From NCBI GenBank assembly GCA_025345505.1, contig JANVCC010000018.1, forward strand, positions 59,598,780 through 59,662,779: a DNA stretch of 64,000 nt, in the 5' to 3' direction. Positions 38,232-51,500 of this stretch are shown piece by piece. Both the position numbers and the translations under genes were made by a program. Under the pieces are notes generated by a model, which ran no database searches, had not been told where the DNA came from, and was given only the letters and a program-made list of their open reading frames with translations. Source of the stretch: Todiramphus chloris collaris (taxonomy: Eukaryota > Chordata > Aves > Coraciiformes > Alcedinidae). The first letter of the stretch is position 1. Every line of letters starts with the position of its first letter.

Positions 38232-39489
38232 CCCTCCAAACTTCTACACAGCATGCATGGTATGACTGAGTCCCCCCAGACCTAAAATCTTCCCTTCCTG
38301 CTCTCCTTGACAGGTCATCTCCTCAGGTTGACCTACTGGCTGCTGATAATTTTTGACCCTTCCCACCTGATGTGCTCCAGGGCAAGACCCAGGGAACACC
38401 ATGTGTGCTTCTGGGACTTCACAATCCACTGTCCCAGCACTGTCTCCCGGCTGCAGCTATTCAGGCAAATCTTCAGTAGTAGCTCCATGAATCACTGCTT
38501 AGTGATTTCATGGCTCTTGTTAGTCAAGAGTTGGTCCCGAGAAGACATCTAATTGCTAGTTCCAGAAAACTGACCTTTGATGCAAACATTTTTGGAGTCT
38601 CAGATTCATCCCAACTTTTCCATAGTGTGGGATTCACAGATGCTGAGTGATCCTCACTCAGGCCAGAGGTGGCATTCCTTCTGTTCTGTGATTTGTTAAC
38701 TCTAGAAAATCCAGGTCATAGATTTAAAACGTAACAGTTTGTGGGTCTTTCTCAGCTGATGACTGCATGCTAATTTTGACTTACTTGCCTGTCCTCCCTT
38801 CCTCTGAGTGTCCTGAAAAGCTGCCCACAGATGTAACTTTGACAGTTTGCTCACCCAGGTGCCATCACCCTAAGCCATTCCTATACACCTTCTTCTGCCA
38901 CTCCTGTTGCTTCCACATTCACCCTGCCCTAGCCACCCTCCACTGAGGTCAGCCTCAGCATTTCTTCACAATTCTCTATCTGCCATCAGACAGGGTAATA
39001 ATATATTCACACTAGAAAAAAAGTTCCATAAGATGCAAATTGGCAAATAGTTTACATTGAAACACTCATTATACAAGTATCAATTTCTGGCATTGTCAGG
39101 TTGAATGTTATATTTCACTATTGTTTTCATTCCATACATTGTATTTTTCCTTGCCTTTGATCTAGTTAAATATACTTTTGATCTCATTAAGCAGCAAAGC
39201 CTTTTAATGACAAACTCATAAGTGAAAAGCACTAGTCAAAATAGAAACAGAAGGAGCAACACAACTTTGTCTGTCCCATCTTTCCTCCATTGAGTGAGCT
39301 GGTATGACTGATTATGGGCCTATTTTGACCTCTGCACACATACTGTAGGTGAGGGACAAAACTTAAAAGCTTTGAGTTATTACTCAAAGATGTCTAGAGG
39401 GTTGAAAGGAAAGGCTTTTCTGCTTTTCCTAGAGGACAATAAATAAACACAAATATTGTAATATAAACACCCCTTGTTCAAGAAAATAA

Positions 39490-39495
39490 TTTATT
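39490..39495 (-). promoter_or_regulatory. TAAR1: Candidate polyadenylation signal of TAAR1
   Basis: AATAAA on the minus strand lies about 295 bases past the TAAR1 stop codon and is a plausible 3' end signal. There is no transcript support. Confidence 0.4.
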
Positions 39496-39787
39496 GTACT
39501 GGAACAATTTCTCAATTATTAGAACAGGGGTATAAATTGCTGTAACTTTGGGGGTTTTTTTTAACTTAAGTCTTGCTCTCCTGCGTATTGTATGTAAAAG
39601 CCTGTAACCAAAATACGGCATACAATTCCCAATCTGGAATGAAAGAAGACAAAAGCAGAATAATTGCTTATCTGCTTGAGCCAGATTTGATAAATAAGTA
39701 AACAAATAGGCGTTTCCTTCATTTTCAGCTCTTACGTCAGCCTCCAGTAAAAAATTCAAAGCCATGAATCCAATCTTTTAAAGCATA

Positions 39788-40789
39788 TTACTCTAAATAC
39801 AAATGAGTCCTGGAAGAGTCCTGTTGAAAAACTTTTCCAAACAGAATCATCTTTAATGCCCTGCGAAACCACATGTAAAAAAATGCATAAACAATTGGAT
39901 TAAATGTAGAATTTAAATAACCAAACCAAACCAAAACATCAATGAGAATAGGAGGTATCACATAATTCATAAATGGGTTGGTTGCTGTAAAGAAGAAGAA
40001 GGGACTCCAGCAGATGAGAAACACTCCCATTATTATGCCTAATGTCTTAGCAGCTTTCCTTTCTCTGCAGAATGAAATGTGGTGCTTCATTTCAAATTGC
40101 ATCTTCTTTTGGCTAATTGCATCAATGGATCTTGCTTGCTTCTTGGCTACAGAGTATATTTTCCTGTAGATGTACAGCATAACAAATCCAGGGATGTAAA
40201 AAGACACTATGGAGGCCACAACACCTGAAGTTTCACTAAAAATGACAAAGCATCCTCCTGCACAATGGATGTGATTATAAATCTCTTCAGCTCCACGCAA
40301 ATTTAGGTCTAGAAAGATCATCCCAAAAGCAAAAGCAGCAGGCACCATCCAACTGACAAATATCATGACCAAGATAACAAAAGTATTTATCTTTGATTTG
40401 TATCTTAGAGGGTCACACACAGCATAGTAGCGGTCAATGGATATGAACGAAAGATGGAAGATGGAAGCTGTGCTCAGCATAATGTCTGTGCTGGTGTGGA
40501 TCTTGCAGAGAAGCTCTCCAAAATACCAGCAGTGCTCAACAGAGCGCACCATGCTGCAAGGCATGATGAGGAATCCCAGCAGAAAGTCTACTGTAGCCAT
40601 AGAAAGTATCAGGAAATTGGTAGGTGTATGGAGCTGCTTGAAATGTGATATTGAGATGATAACCGTCAGATTTCCAAGCACTGTGGCCAGAATAACACAA
40701 ACCATGAAGATATACATGGAAACACGGATACTGTTTGACCAGCTGCTCCTTATACAAGAGCCATTTACAGATTCACAGCACAGTTGCAT
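39788..40789 (-). CDS. TAAR1: Trace amine-associated receptor 1
   Basis: This is a single-exon class A GPCR for trace amines (tyramine, phenylethylamine, thyronamines), Gs-coupled and expressed in brain and periphery in mammals. From the ATG at 40789 it has 333 residues; human TAAR1 has 339, and the N-terminal pattern (Cys pair, NGSC, WSN, R(V/A)S) aligns from this Met. Visible features are [20 protein letters not shown] in ICL1/TM2, Asp3.32 at 102 in HTSTDIMLS, a full DRY at 119-121, ERKAAKTLG leading into TM6, CWSP in place of the human CWCP, and [16 protein letters not shown], which fits the TAAR fingerprint. An upstream in-frame ATG at 40858 would add 23 residues including an N-glycosylation site (NST), but it has T at -3 while 40789 has A. 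The coding sequence is intact. It is the TAAR nearest the vanin gene, as in human. Confidence 0.95.
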   Translation of the reverse strand: MQLCCESVNGSCIRSSWSNSIRVSMYIFMVCVILATVLGNLTVIISISHFKQLHTPTNFLILSMATVDFLLGFLIMPCSMVRSVEHCWYFGELLCKIHTSTDIMLSTASIFHLSFISIDRYYAVCDPLRYKSKINTFVILVMIFVSWMVPAAFAFGMIFLDLNLRGAEEIYNHIHCAGGCFVIFSETSGVVASIVSFYIPGFVMLYIYRKIYSVAKKQARSIDAISQKKMQFEMKHHISFCRERKAAKTLGIIMGVFLICWSPFFFFTATNPFMNYVIPPILIDVLVWFGYLNSTFNPIVYAFFYMWFRRALKMILFGKVFQQDSSRTHLYLE

Positions 40790-43700
40790 CCTTCCTGAGG
40801 TCTCAAATCCACTTATGTATGCAGCACAGGTACTATTTTTCTTAATGCTGAGGTTCATTTACAAACGGGTTTTTTTTGTTTCCTATACAGGGAGAGCTGC
40901 AGGGAGGAAAAAAAGAGCAATTGTAAACACCGTTTGGATGTATAGGAAATTAATATTTCATTATTTATGAAGGATGAGACTATTTTGTAATTATACTTTT
41001 AACAGAATGACATTTTTATCATTAGACTTCCCTTGAAATGGGAATCTCCTTTGATGAAATAAACTGAGTTTTCCTCATGCCAAACAACAGTGGCTCCCAG
41101 AGGTCTGCACTGGGGAGTATCTTGTCTAGTGGGCAGAAGAGAAGTCCTTCTTATTATTTTCTGCTAAAAGAATCCTAGCCTTCTTCATCAAAATTAGTCG
41201 AAGTCCTGTACTCTTATTTTGCTCTTAAAAATCAGTAATTTTAGATTCTGAAGCTCCCTCAACTTATTTTTTGATACATTAAGTCTAAGATCTACAAGTC
41301 TAGAACAGAAGGCTGAAACTGAGGAGCCCATGCTTGGCTTCTCCTCCAGCCCTGTCCTGATAGCTATAACTGAACCCACTGTGCACCCTGGCAAAAGCAA
41401 AAATTTTCCACAAGCCCTTGGTTTTTAGGCAGATGGCACTGCCTCTCCAGTCAAGTCCTCTAGCTGTAAATAGAGTCGTAAAGAAAAGACCTAAGAGGAG
41501 AAAAAAGCTTTTCTGCTCCTTTGCTGCCAAAATATAATGGAAGAGCCTGACTGATTTGAAGCACTAGCTGCTCTAGAAGCAAACGTCCTTTCTGTCAGGC
41601 TCTCTTTTCTTTTAGTGCTAGTAGTTTAGTATTGTTCCAAATTTTTGTGTTGTACTTATTCTGTTAGTACTGGTTTTAGTCAAGGCGCAAACATGGAGAG
41701 AAATGGTTTATGCATTTTTAAACGTCAGTTTAGTCTGCATCTGAGGACACAAATATTGCTGTTCTTCTGTATTCAACAGCATGTCCATTTTGTAAGTCTC
41801 TCTTTTTGCAAAAGCATTTACCAGAAGTACTTAAGCACTTTGCAAGCAATATTCATTGTTTAAAGATACGATTTTCCTTCAGTTAACAGAGAAATAGAAT
41901 TACTATGAAAAATAAAGAACATTAAACATATGCTATTCACTAGCATTATCCTTATGGTATAACATGGTTGTGTATGTCAGAAAAATACTGACATGGCAAT
42001 TCAGCCAGTACTAATTTAATCCATTTGCTTCAGGACTTTACTGTCTGTGGTTATTCTCAATAGAACACAGATTAATTAATTTTTTAACATACCAAAGCAA
42101 ATGTTATTACAAGCACACCGTGGCATTAGAAGCTTAATGGAAGTTGAAAGAAATGATAAACTATAGCTTGTGAAACCCTGCAAGATACCACTACCTCTGT
42201 TATACAGAGGGGTTTTCATGTAGTGCCCGTCGGTGGCATCTGAGTGCCAGAGACAAGGTACATCCAGAGGCACTCTCAGGAAAGTAGGACACATGGAATC
42301 CAAGTATATTTACTGTTTTAGGGGTGCCTCTTGCTTTCTCTTTTTTTCTGCCTACTTATGTTTAACAACATCCCTTTTCTTTTCCATCTCACTTTAATTG
42401 TCACTTTGTATATTTTACTCCTTCACTTTTGGTCCATCTCTCCATGTTTCTTTTCCAGACTGTTATCCCTTCTTTCAGTGCATTTACATCCAAGACAGAG
42501 CAAGCATAGCTAGGTGGATCTTTATTAACCCCAAATTTCAATTTTCACAGCAGAAAGAATTAAGCACTAATTTAACTGCATATACTGGATATAATTATAA
42601 AAGTTTTAAGCACATTCAGGTTATAAATGTATTTTGATCTTTATCTGTATTATGTGCAAATAAATTAAACAAACATGGTAAAACAGGCTATAAAGACAAT
42701 AAAAAAAAATTAAGATGATATCTCTAGTATTGTATTTTAAAGATTAATAACTTTCCTATTGTTCTCTGACAGAGAAACTTTTTAGACTAAAGAAATATGA
42801 TGTCCTTTGGGAAATGCTTTTCTTTAAAAAAAACCCTCTTATTTTCAGAGGATTTTGTTTTTCTCATTAAACAGAAAGCAGAAACTCCAACCTTCGACCA
42901 AGATATTGAGCAAACTGAGAACAAGTGTGTAGCTTTGCGTGAAATGGGAACAAATTAAAACAAAACTCATGTGGCAGATTGTCTGAATGAGCTGAACACC
43001 AAAGAAGATTTCAATAAGAAAGCAGAACATTTCTCTTCCATAATCAATTACAAAGTTTAAAATTCAATAATATGGAAATGTGAAGAAGCATCCTTTTAAA
43101 AACCTGTGCTCCTACCTTTCTCTTCTCATGCTGGGTAGAATTCTGCTCTTGACGTTCATTTGTTTTCTGCTGATTGAATGGCTGATTGAATTCCTTTTAA
43201 AGACCATCTCAAAAGACAGCTGAGCCTCTTCACCATCATAACAGTTCTGGATAACACAAATTTTGAGAGGACAGGCACTTAATCCACATCCAGAACTGCC
43301 TTCAGAAACACCAGCACATTGCTGGACAATGTTGGGTGCAATGAATAGCCCTTCATCTGAGGAGAAACTGTCAATGTGAATAGTAGCTCAAACTGTTTAT
43401 TTTGTCACCCACTTAAGAACAAAAGCATGTCTGTAACACTCATATTTATTTAACTGTCCTTATTTATAAGTAAATTGAACTCATTTGAAGTAAGTTTCCT
43501 TGTTTGATTATATGTGGTCACATTGTGAGCACCTTGAGATTATCTAGGCACAGAACAAAAACCACCATGGAGTCTCCCTTCTGTAAGCTTCTAAAATATA
43601 ACAAAATACATAACTATAGGTAGGTTACAGCAGCATGTAAGATATCCTTGAAAAGGTATATCATGTGCAGAGTGACATTATGTGTATTTACCAGCCTAGT

Positions 43701-44990
43701 TCTGATTACTCTACTGAACAAACAAGTATAATATAACAGCCTAATCAGTTAACAGCTATTTGCAGCTACTAAAAAGGTGTTTAAAGTAAACATCTATTAT
43801 TGGCTGTACCATAGTCACAGATGAGGAGCATCAATTTTTTGCTCCACAAAGGACCACGCAGCCTTTTAAAGCAGTGATACTGTTGAGCATTTAAGACTGT
43901 TAATACGGTGACCATCAGTAAAGGCAAGTTATGACAGCTTTCTCGGGGACATATGCAGCAAAGCAGATTAAGATACTACTTCATGCAAACTACGCTGCGT
44001 GACTTGGGTTAACTGCTTCATTATATTATGTGCACAAAAATTAAAACAAATACAAACAATGCAGTTCTTTTCTTTTTCTTGAGTCTGAACTCACAGAGAG
44101 ACTGAGGTGTTGCAGTGCAAGGTTCTCCTTCCTATAGGAAGAGAGTTTGCCAACTGAAAAAAAAGTGCAACAACAACCATCAGGCTGAGCCACTCCAGCA
44201 GCTCAAGAGGAGAGGAGTCAGGTGCAGTTGCTCAAAGAGATGTTAGACATACTGGTCTCTCAGAGAGGCCTTCACCCTTTTGAGATTCATAGTTGTGGGC
44301 CTTCCTTGGAGACAGGTACTTCTTTCTCTTTGAGGAGTGAAGGTTTAGGCCTTAGTAATTATCATTCTGAAACATCATATGGTAGGAAGATAAAGTTTAG
44401 GAGAATAGATCCATGTTGCCTTACTCTTGTACAAAGCTTAGAGTTACAAAGAAGTCTGGTGACTAGATCATTATGGGAACTTAGTCAAAGGACATCTATG
44501 CATGCACACAAACTGTGTTCCTGCCACACCTCTCCTTTGAGTGATGCAGTGGCCAAAACTCAAAGGGGACAATCTGGGAAGGCAGATCTTATTTAAGTGT
44601 TTGTTTTAGAAGCAGCTACCTGTCAGCAGCTAGTGAAAACCCTGGGGGGACCCTCTGGGGCTGGAGAACCTTCACCTGCCCTGACCAACTCTGCTGTGCT
44701 GCTGTGAGGTCTGGGTTTTGCTCTGCCTCCTTTCATGACCAGATTTTGAGTCCAGTCAGGAAGCATTTCCCTCCAGTTTCTGACTTGCAATGAAATGCAT
44801 GAAAAACTTGCTATTCTTCCTCTCATGTGACATTTCTCCAGGGGTCAATCTGCTTCTTTTTAAATCTGTTGAGGACTTGAAGGGTTAGGAGTCCTCAGGG
44901 AGATGAGATGAAATAAAATGAAGAGGAAGAATTAAAACCTGATCATGCAAAGCGATATGTTGTAGGGTTATTATATTTATCAGATGGCAA

Positions 44991-45550
44991 TCATAGAATG
45001 GTAGGGGTTGGAAGGGACCTCTGAAGATCATCGATTCCAGCCCCCCTGTCAGAACAGGATCACCCAGGGCAGGCCACATGGGAACAGATACAAGCAGGTT
45101 TTGAAAGTCTCTAGAGAAGGAGACTCCACAACCTCTCTGGGCAGCCTGTTCCAGGGCTCTGTCATCCTCGCAGTAAAGAAGTTTTTTGTGATGTTGAGGT
45201 GGAAGTTCCACTGAAAAGAGACTGGCCCCTTCTACTTTACACCCACTCTTCAGGTATTTGTAAACATCAATACGATCCCCTCTCAGTCTTCCCTTTTCCA
45301 GACTAAACAGCCCCAGGTGTCTCAACCTTTCCTTGTAAGAGAGATGTTCCAGTCCCTTCATTGTCTTCATAGCTCTCCATTGGACTCTCTGTATTTCCCT
45401 GTCCATCTTGAACTGGGGAGCCCAGAACTGGACACAATACCCCAGAAGTGGTCTCACTAGTGCAGAGTAGAGGGGGAGGAGAACTTCCCTCGACCTACTG
45501 GTAACACATTTCTTAATGCACCCAAGAATGACAGTGGTATCTTGTCTGCC
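44991..45550 (-). repeat. CR1 LINE 3' segment with ORF2 C-terminus
   Basis: On the minus strand this encodes the C-terminal tail of the CR1 polyprotein: the [49 protein letters not shown] and YKYL blocks are visible. It then runs into the 3' UTR ending CATTCTATGA. A long open frame (44885-45616) spans it but is element-derived, not a host gene. The copy is 5' truncated upstream of the reverse-transcriptase core. Confidence 0.92.
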
Positions 45551-48500
45551 TGCACTGTGCCTGCACTGTGCACTTAACACTGGAACATACTGGTGGAGGG
45601 GTTGTTCAAATACCAAATCTGAAAGCAGTCAGTTTGAGTGCAGCTGCCTGGGGCTGGCCATGTTTGCTCTCTACCTGACTACTGACAATATCTATGTACT
45701 TTAAAATAACTAAGTATATTTTAGAAAGAAAAAATACAGAGAAAGGGAACTGGTGACAACAAAGATGAGTTTTGTCCCTGATATCAATGTAGCTGAGCCT
45801 TCACCATGATTTCACCTGTAAAGAAGAGAAGACACATCTGTGGGGCTGGCCAGCCTTCCTGCTCCTACCAAAATCCACTCAGGGCCAAGGCAAAACACCT
45901 GCCATGTACATTTCAAAGTACAGGGTAGAGAGTGGGCTGGGGCTGGCTGATGGTTTGGGATCCAGCAGGCACCTTTGGCAGCCTCACAGCAGCAGGAGGC
46001 TTTCCAGAGACACTGGAAAGCACAGCAGAATGTCTCTGTGGAGACTATTTTTGGAGTTGCTCTTCACTCTTCTACCAAACACCAATGCACAGGTGTAGCA
46101 CTGTAACTGTAACACTGTACACGTTCATTGCCTCTGAATGTACCAGCTTGTACCCCGAGACCCATATGCATCAGAAAGGAATGAACCACAGACCTAGAGG
46201 AAGCCATGAGCGCGGTGGGGTGGTATTTAATGCTATGTTTACTGAATAAGGTGACTGTTTATAAGATAGCAAAATCATTAAGTAATTAAGCAGGCCAAAC
46301 TGTCTATGAATTTAGAGCAACAAGGAGCACTTGGTAACAAGCTTTCATGCCGTTGGTGCAGATGCTGCAAACAGGACTTTTCTTTACAGCATAATGCTGG
46401 TATGGATAATGAACGTGTTCTCAAACTTAAGGTTTATAATACCGAAGAGAAATATGTCAAGCTCTGTTTTTGGCAGACCTCAGAGCATTTATAAACAGTG
46501 TTCAATAGTCGTTTCAGTGTGTAATATAGTAAAGCAGTTATACATCATAATTCAAAGTAAAAACTTGCCTACAAAGTTGTTGCTGTGGCTTTCTTTTCTG
46601 CAAAATTTATACTTCTGCAATAATTAACTTCCAGGTTTTTTTCAAAACCAAGAAAAAGAGATGTTGTTAGACTGTCTAGCATATCTTAGGTCATCTACAC
46701 TTCTTGCTTGTTTGCTTGTTTTTAAAACATAAAATAATTAAAATGGAAAATGGCACAGAAGGGAATGGAAATAGCACTTTTGCCAGACATCAAACCCATT
46801 TGAACAAAGTTTTTAAAAAGTTATTCTGTCCTTCCTAGGCAGGACTGTGGAAGAGACAGGGGAAATAGGAAGGAACAGAATGGGGCTCATGAATGAGAAC
46901 TGTTACCATGAAAAAAATTAAAAGACAGGACAGCGTTGATTTGTACTGTGACTCTTTTAGCTAGCATTTCTATGGGCACAGTTTGGTCATCTGGCAGAAA
47001 GTATTTTGCAGTATCCATTGTGGAGGGGAAATGTTCCTATTTTCATATGGTTCACTTAAAAAAACTGGCTTTTTGCAAGGAGAAACACAGCTTTAAAACT
47101 ACTGGAGGCTCTAAGGTGGCCCCATGGTTTGAAAGGAATTTTGAAGTATATAACTACACTCACCAGGAAAAAAAAGCACAGCATTACAAAAATTAACTTT
47201 TTAAGTTTCCATTCATTTATTTGAAATCTGGGGGAAAATGAACACATTTCCAATAAAGTATTAGTTCACAATAAATATTTCATTATATGAATTAAATAAA
47301 AAGATGTAACAACTACTGATGTGAATGCTATTGCTTCAAACCTACTGCAATTCTATTGAAGACAATCTGAAATTAGCCCAGAGTTATTCCAGAGGAATTT
47401 AAAGAAGAATGGATAAGATGATTGACCTTTAGATCTTTTCCCATGGTTTATTTTCTTACTTCTCCTTGACAAGTAAAAATAGCTGTTTATACAGAGCAAT
47501 GTAATGTTTGTGCTCTTTCTGAAAGTGTAGTGCTTAGGATCAGGACCATAAATCCAAACCCTAAGATAAATACAGATCACTAAAATGCACAGAGGAATAA
47601 GAGATTCCAAGAAAATTATGTTTTTACAGCAAAGGAAAACACATTCATCCAAACACAAGAAACTATCTCTGCAGAGGGTGGGGTTCTACGTATTTGATAG
47701 CCCTGCTAAGTAATGCCATAATGCAGTCCATTGCCTCTGCTTACTAGCAAAAGCTGCTGGAGGGCAGAAGCAACTTCTCACCTCTCTCCCTAACTGGATG
47801 AGCAAATCACCCCAGCTGTGGTGCAGGTGCTGAGCAGAGACAGCCAAGTAGCAGGGTAGGTCCCCTGTGCCTCTCCGGTGCTCCCATGTACCCACCAATC
47901 CCACAGGAGGGAACTGAGGACTGTGGCTGGTTTGTACATGTTTAGTGGCCTTCAAACACCACCTCAAATATGAAGATGAGCACAGAAGGACACAGTGAGC
48001 AGCATGCAGGTACAATCCCAGCTTTGTCATTCTTCATCCTCATGGCCCTAGAATAACTTTGCAGAAAGTAAAGATCTGAATTTATAGATGTGCCTGTAAA
48101 AAGTTTTGCCCCCTAGCTATGTTTCTCGTTCAGCTATTGAAAATTAATGCCTTTTTAAATCACCCTCTCAGCCACCACCAAAACCTCATTGCTCTTGGTG
48201 CTACTGCTGTTCACTATAGAAAGAATGGAATGATCTGTGCAGAATATCGTTATCTTCAGCGCTAACCATAGAAGATTCATCTCTGAAATAAAATAACATC
48301 CCATACTAGAATATTAGCAACTTACCATATTTTGGACTGCATGACAAAGACGGTACCTTCTCAGGAGTTATTTCCTCATCACGAATTAGTGCAGCCTGTG
48401 GATACAGCACAATAGTGACTCATCTCACATGAATCCCCCAGCTGAATGGCTGCACACTTGGTCTGACTGGTTTACAGCCTGCTGGAAAGAGCTCGTAAAC

Positions 48501-51500
48501 AGGATGACGTAAATATTAAATATTCAGAAAAGATAAGCAGATAATAAATTTTATCTGACACAAGTCACTAGCATATGCAAAGATGAATCCATTTAAATTA
48601 AGTTAAAGCCAGGCTCATGGAAAGAAGCATATCAAATAAAGACAGATGTTTATTATGGTCAAAGTACAGGTGGATCAAACAGCACTGAATTATTTTTAAG
48701 ATAGCCTGATGTCTCTCACTCTTCTTTCAATTTTGTGTAATGTTGACAAGCTTTAGCAATCCCAGTTATCTTTGAAAATCTGATCTGTCAAAAAAAAAAA
48801 ATCCCACCACAGTACTTCAACAGTACCTAAGAATAATACCAATTAAAAAGATAATATTTTGTCCTAATGAAAAAATTATGCTTGTCTTTTTACAATGCTC
48901 TGGTGTTTATATGCTTTGTAGCTGGGACTGAAGAGGTATTCATTGCCTATTTATATCTTTTACCACACCAGAGGAACTATGCCTAAATATGGTCAAATTA
49001 CAAATTAGCAGTGGCCAAACTTCAACTTGTTGCTTTTTAAAGTACAGATCCATTGATGGGCCTCCTCATCTTCAAATAGCAAGAGCTTTAGTAGTTCTGT
49101 GAATCCCAAGGAGGAGAGTCCTTCCAGGACTCTGGAAACTTGGATCAGTTTGCAGCATTGGTTGATGGTGCTGGTGGAAAGACATGCCTTTCAGCTCCTG
49201 CTCCCCTGAGATTTCTCCGAGTCCTGAGTGGGACCTGTGGGGCTCAGGTTGCAACTTCTCCGTGGAGATTTGGTATTGGGATGGGCTTAGAAGATAGCAA
49301 GGTATGGCCCTGGCAAGGTGGCACAAGAGGACATGAGGTGGGACAAGAGGGACAACTCTTGGTGAAATGAAGATCTTGAAATGTTAGATTCTGGTCTGGA
49401 AGTGTGGCTACTCTACTGGAAGCCACTGAAACCTAAAATTTCCAATAAAGCCTATAGGTCAATAAACAATCTTCTAGAGCCTCCATTCTCATGGACTATT
49501 CCTTGTTGCATTTCACAAATGCTGTATTTGACTACAATAGACACATGCTGTTTTTCCAGAAATATTTAACAAGGATGTTTCTAATTATCCATTTGTAAGC
49601 CCAACAGACTGCAGATGCCAGTGCTGCTGCTTTGTGGGCCATTTTTAAGAGGGAGACCAGCTGGTGCCATCCTTTGCTTCCACAGTTGTTTTCTGCTGCA
49701 GGTAGCAGCAAAGCTGTGCATGAGCATCGCTGGTATCATGGCACTGCAGGACCAGCAACTCAGCTAGTGCAGAAACTACCACTGTCAGGGCTGTGCTCTC
49801 TTGTGCTCATCCTCTGCTGCCCAGTCTCAGGAAGGTGTGCATGGACAGCCTGATTTTTCATCAGAAAAACTTAATTTATCTTCTCAGTAGCAGCTGTATG
49901 TCATTTGAACATGATATTTGGATGACCAAAGAGGTAAGGATGCACTGGAGTCAGTCTGAATTTATTTTCAAGTTCCTACTTGCTAACCATCTCCTGCCCA
50001 GTACCTGTGAGACTAAGAGGGAACAGATGGCAGCAACAGGAGGTTTAGCTGTTTAAATGTGCCTCTACCAGCTTGCATGACTTTGTTCGTGCAGGTGAGG
50101 GTTGTTGAGCAAAAAGTAAATAAACTTCTCTTATTTCCCACCACCACCACTCTTTTTCCCCTCATGTAGTACACTTTGTTCTTATCTGCAAGTTTTACTG
50201 CTCCTTCCTTCTGTGCCCTGCAAGCCTTGTTGCCTCAGCTGCCTGTGTGGACTAATGCCCTAAATGGACCCCTGCACAGGCTCTTTTTCTCCTTTCCCTC
50301 TTTTCTAACATGCTTTATACACATTTGTTACCACATGATATTAGGTAGGTCATTCCATACCACAGGTTTCAAAACTTTGACTGAACATGTGCTCCTCAGT
50401 TTCTGGGTGTATGCCAGGAGTTCGTATTTACAGGCAGTCAGTACTTGCAGCTGAAGCCAGTGACAATCACGTTTCGAGAATATACTTCTTCAATATGAAT
50501 TATTCTTGTTAGCCACCTAAATTAATGTCTACTGTAAACATCAGTCTCTTCGCATTTCATCTCCTCATCTACTTTATAGGATAAAAGTTATTTCTAGCTT
50601 CATGGAAGTGCTGTGATTACAAATGTTTGTAAGACATCAAGAAATTATCTAATGGTGAGCCCTGGCAAAACATGGAGCGGTACAGTTCACATGCACGGCA
50701 ATAAAAGAGCAATAATCTGTAAGAAAAGACTCAGCAGAAAACAACTAGGATTGTAAGATTCCCTTGGCAAAACACAAGAGTGATTACATTAAGTGTTGCG
50801 CGACCCTAAAATGCCTGAGGTTTTCATGCCTGCTTTTTGTTTAGTCTATTGCCCAACTTGGAAGAATCCCTGCAAATGGAAGTTAATGTTAACATGAATA
50901 AACAATCTAAAATGCCTAGTGTAACATTAAAGATAGGCTCAAAAAGTCTTCAGCAAAATGTATGTTTAAGCCTGTTGCTAGGGAATGACGATCGATCAAA
51001 CTTAAGTTTTGAATATTGGTTTGATTTTTTTATGGCTCTGGTACTTATACATACAGCCATCTGATACTCTTGAGGTATAGCTAACTGGCATCTGTTATGA
51101 AAAGCACCACACGTGTAGCTTTACCCACAACTGCCAAAAGCTTTCTGTCTAACATTCTAGCTACCAGGAAGTATACCATGGCCCATTAATAGCCACATTT
51201 TCAGAGCTTGCTCTTCCCTTTTATATCTGAGTGTCAGATATATTTGATTTCTACTTAGGCAAGCATAATTCTTCTTTTGAACAGTAAGTTTCCATGAATG
51301 AATTATAATGTGTTTTCACAATTTGGTTATGTTAGCTATTGCAGCCAACACAGCGTAAGAACGTCTCTGATGGGCAGAATTGATGAATTTCAGCTCCGAG
51401 CAAGCCTGGTCAAATGGTGTGAGAGTCTCCATTCAGGGCCCACTGAAAAGACCCCACAGAATATGACTATTTGAATTCACAGCTAAATGAAGAACATCTC

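Larger units (their letters stand above)
32522..39787. other. Intergenic TAAR2-TAAR1
   Basis: This stretch holds a degenerate CR1 fragment (35.8-36.1 kb), a 19-base T run (36502-36520) and a solo LTR (37.7-38.2 kb). A first coding exon of TAAR2 could lie here but was not recognised. The rest shows no gene. Confidence 0.5.

Noticed and set aside
40437-40970. 177-codon plus-strand open frame
   Set aside because: It is antisense to TAAR1 and is explained as a shadow of the receptor coding sequence. The same applies to plus-strand frames opposite TAAR5 (19260-19622) and TAAR2 (31515-31781).
44222-44596. 124-codon plus-strand open frame as a gene
   Set aside because: There is no recognisable domain, splice context or homology. 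The length is compatible with chance in a 64 kb window.
44885-45616. 243-codon minus-strand open frame as a host gene
   Set aside because: The translation is the C-terminal part of the CR1 LINE polyprotein followed by its 3' UTR.
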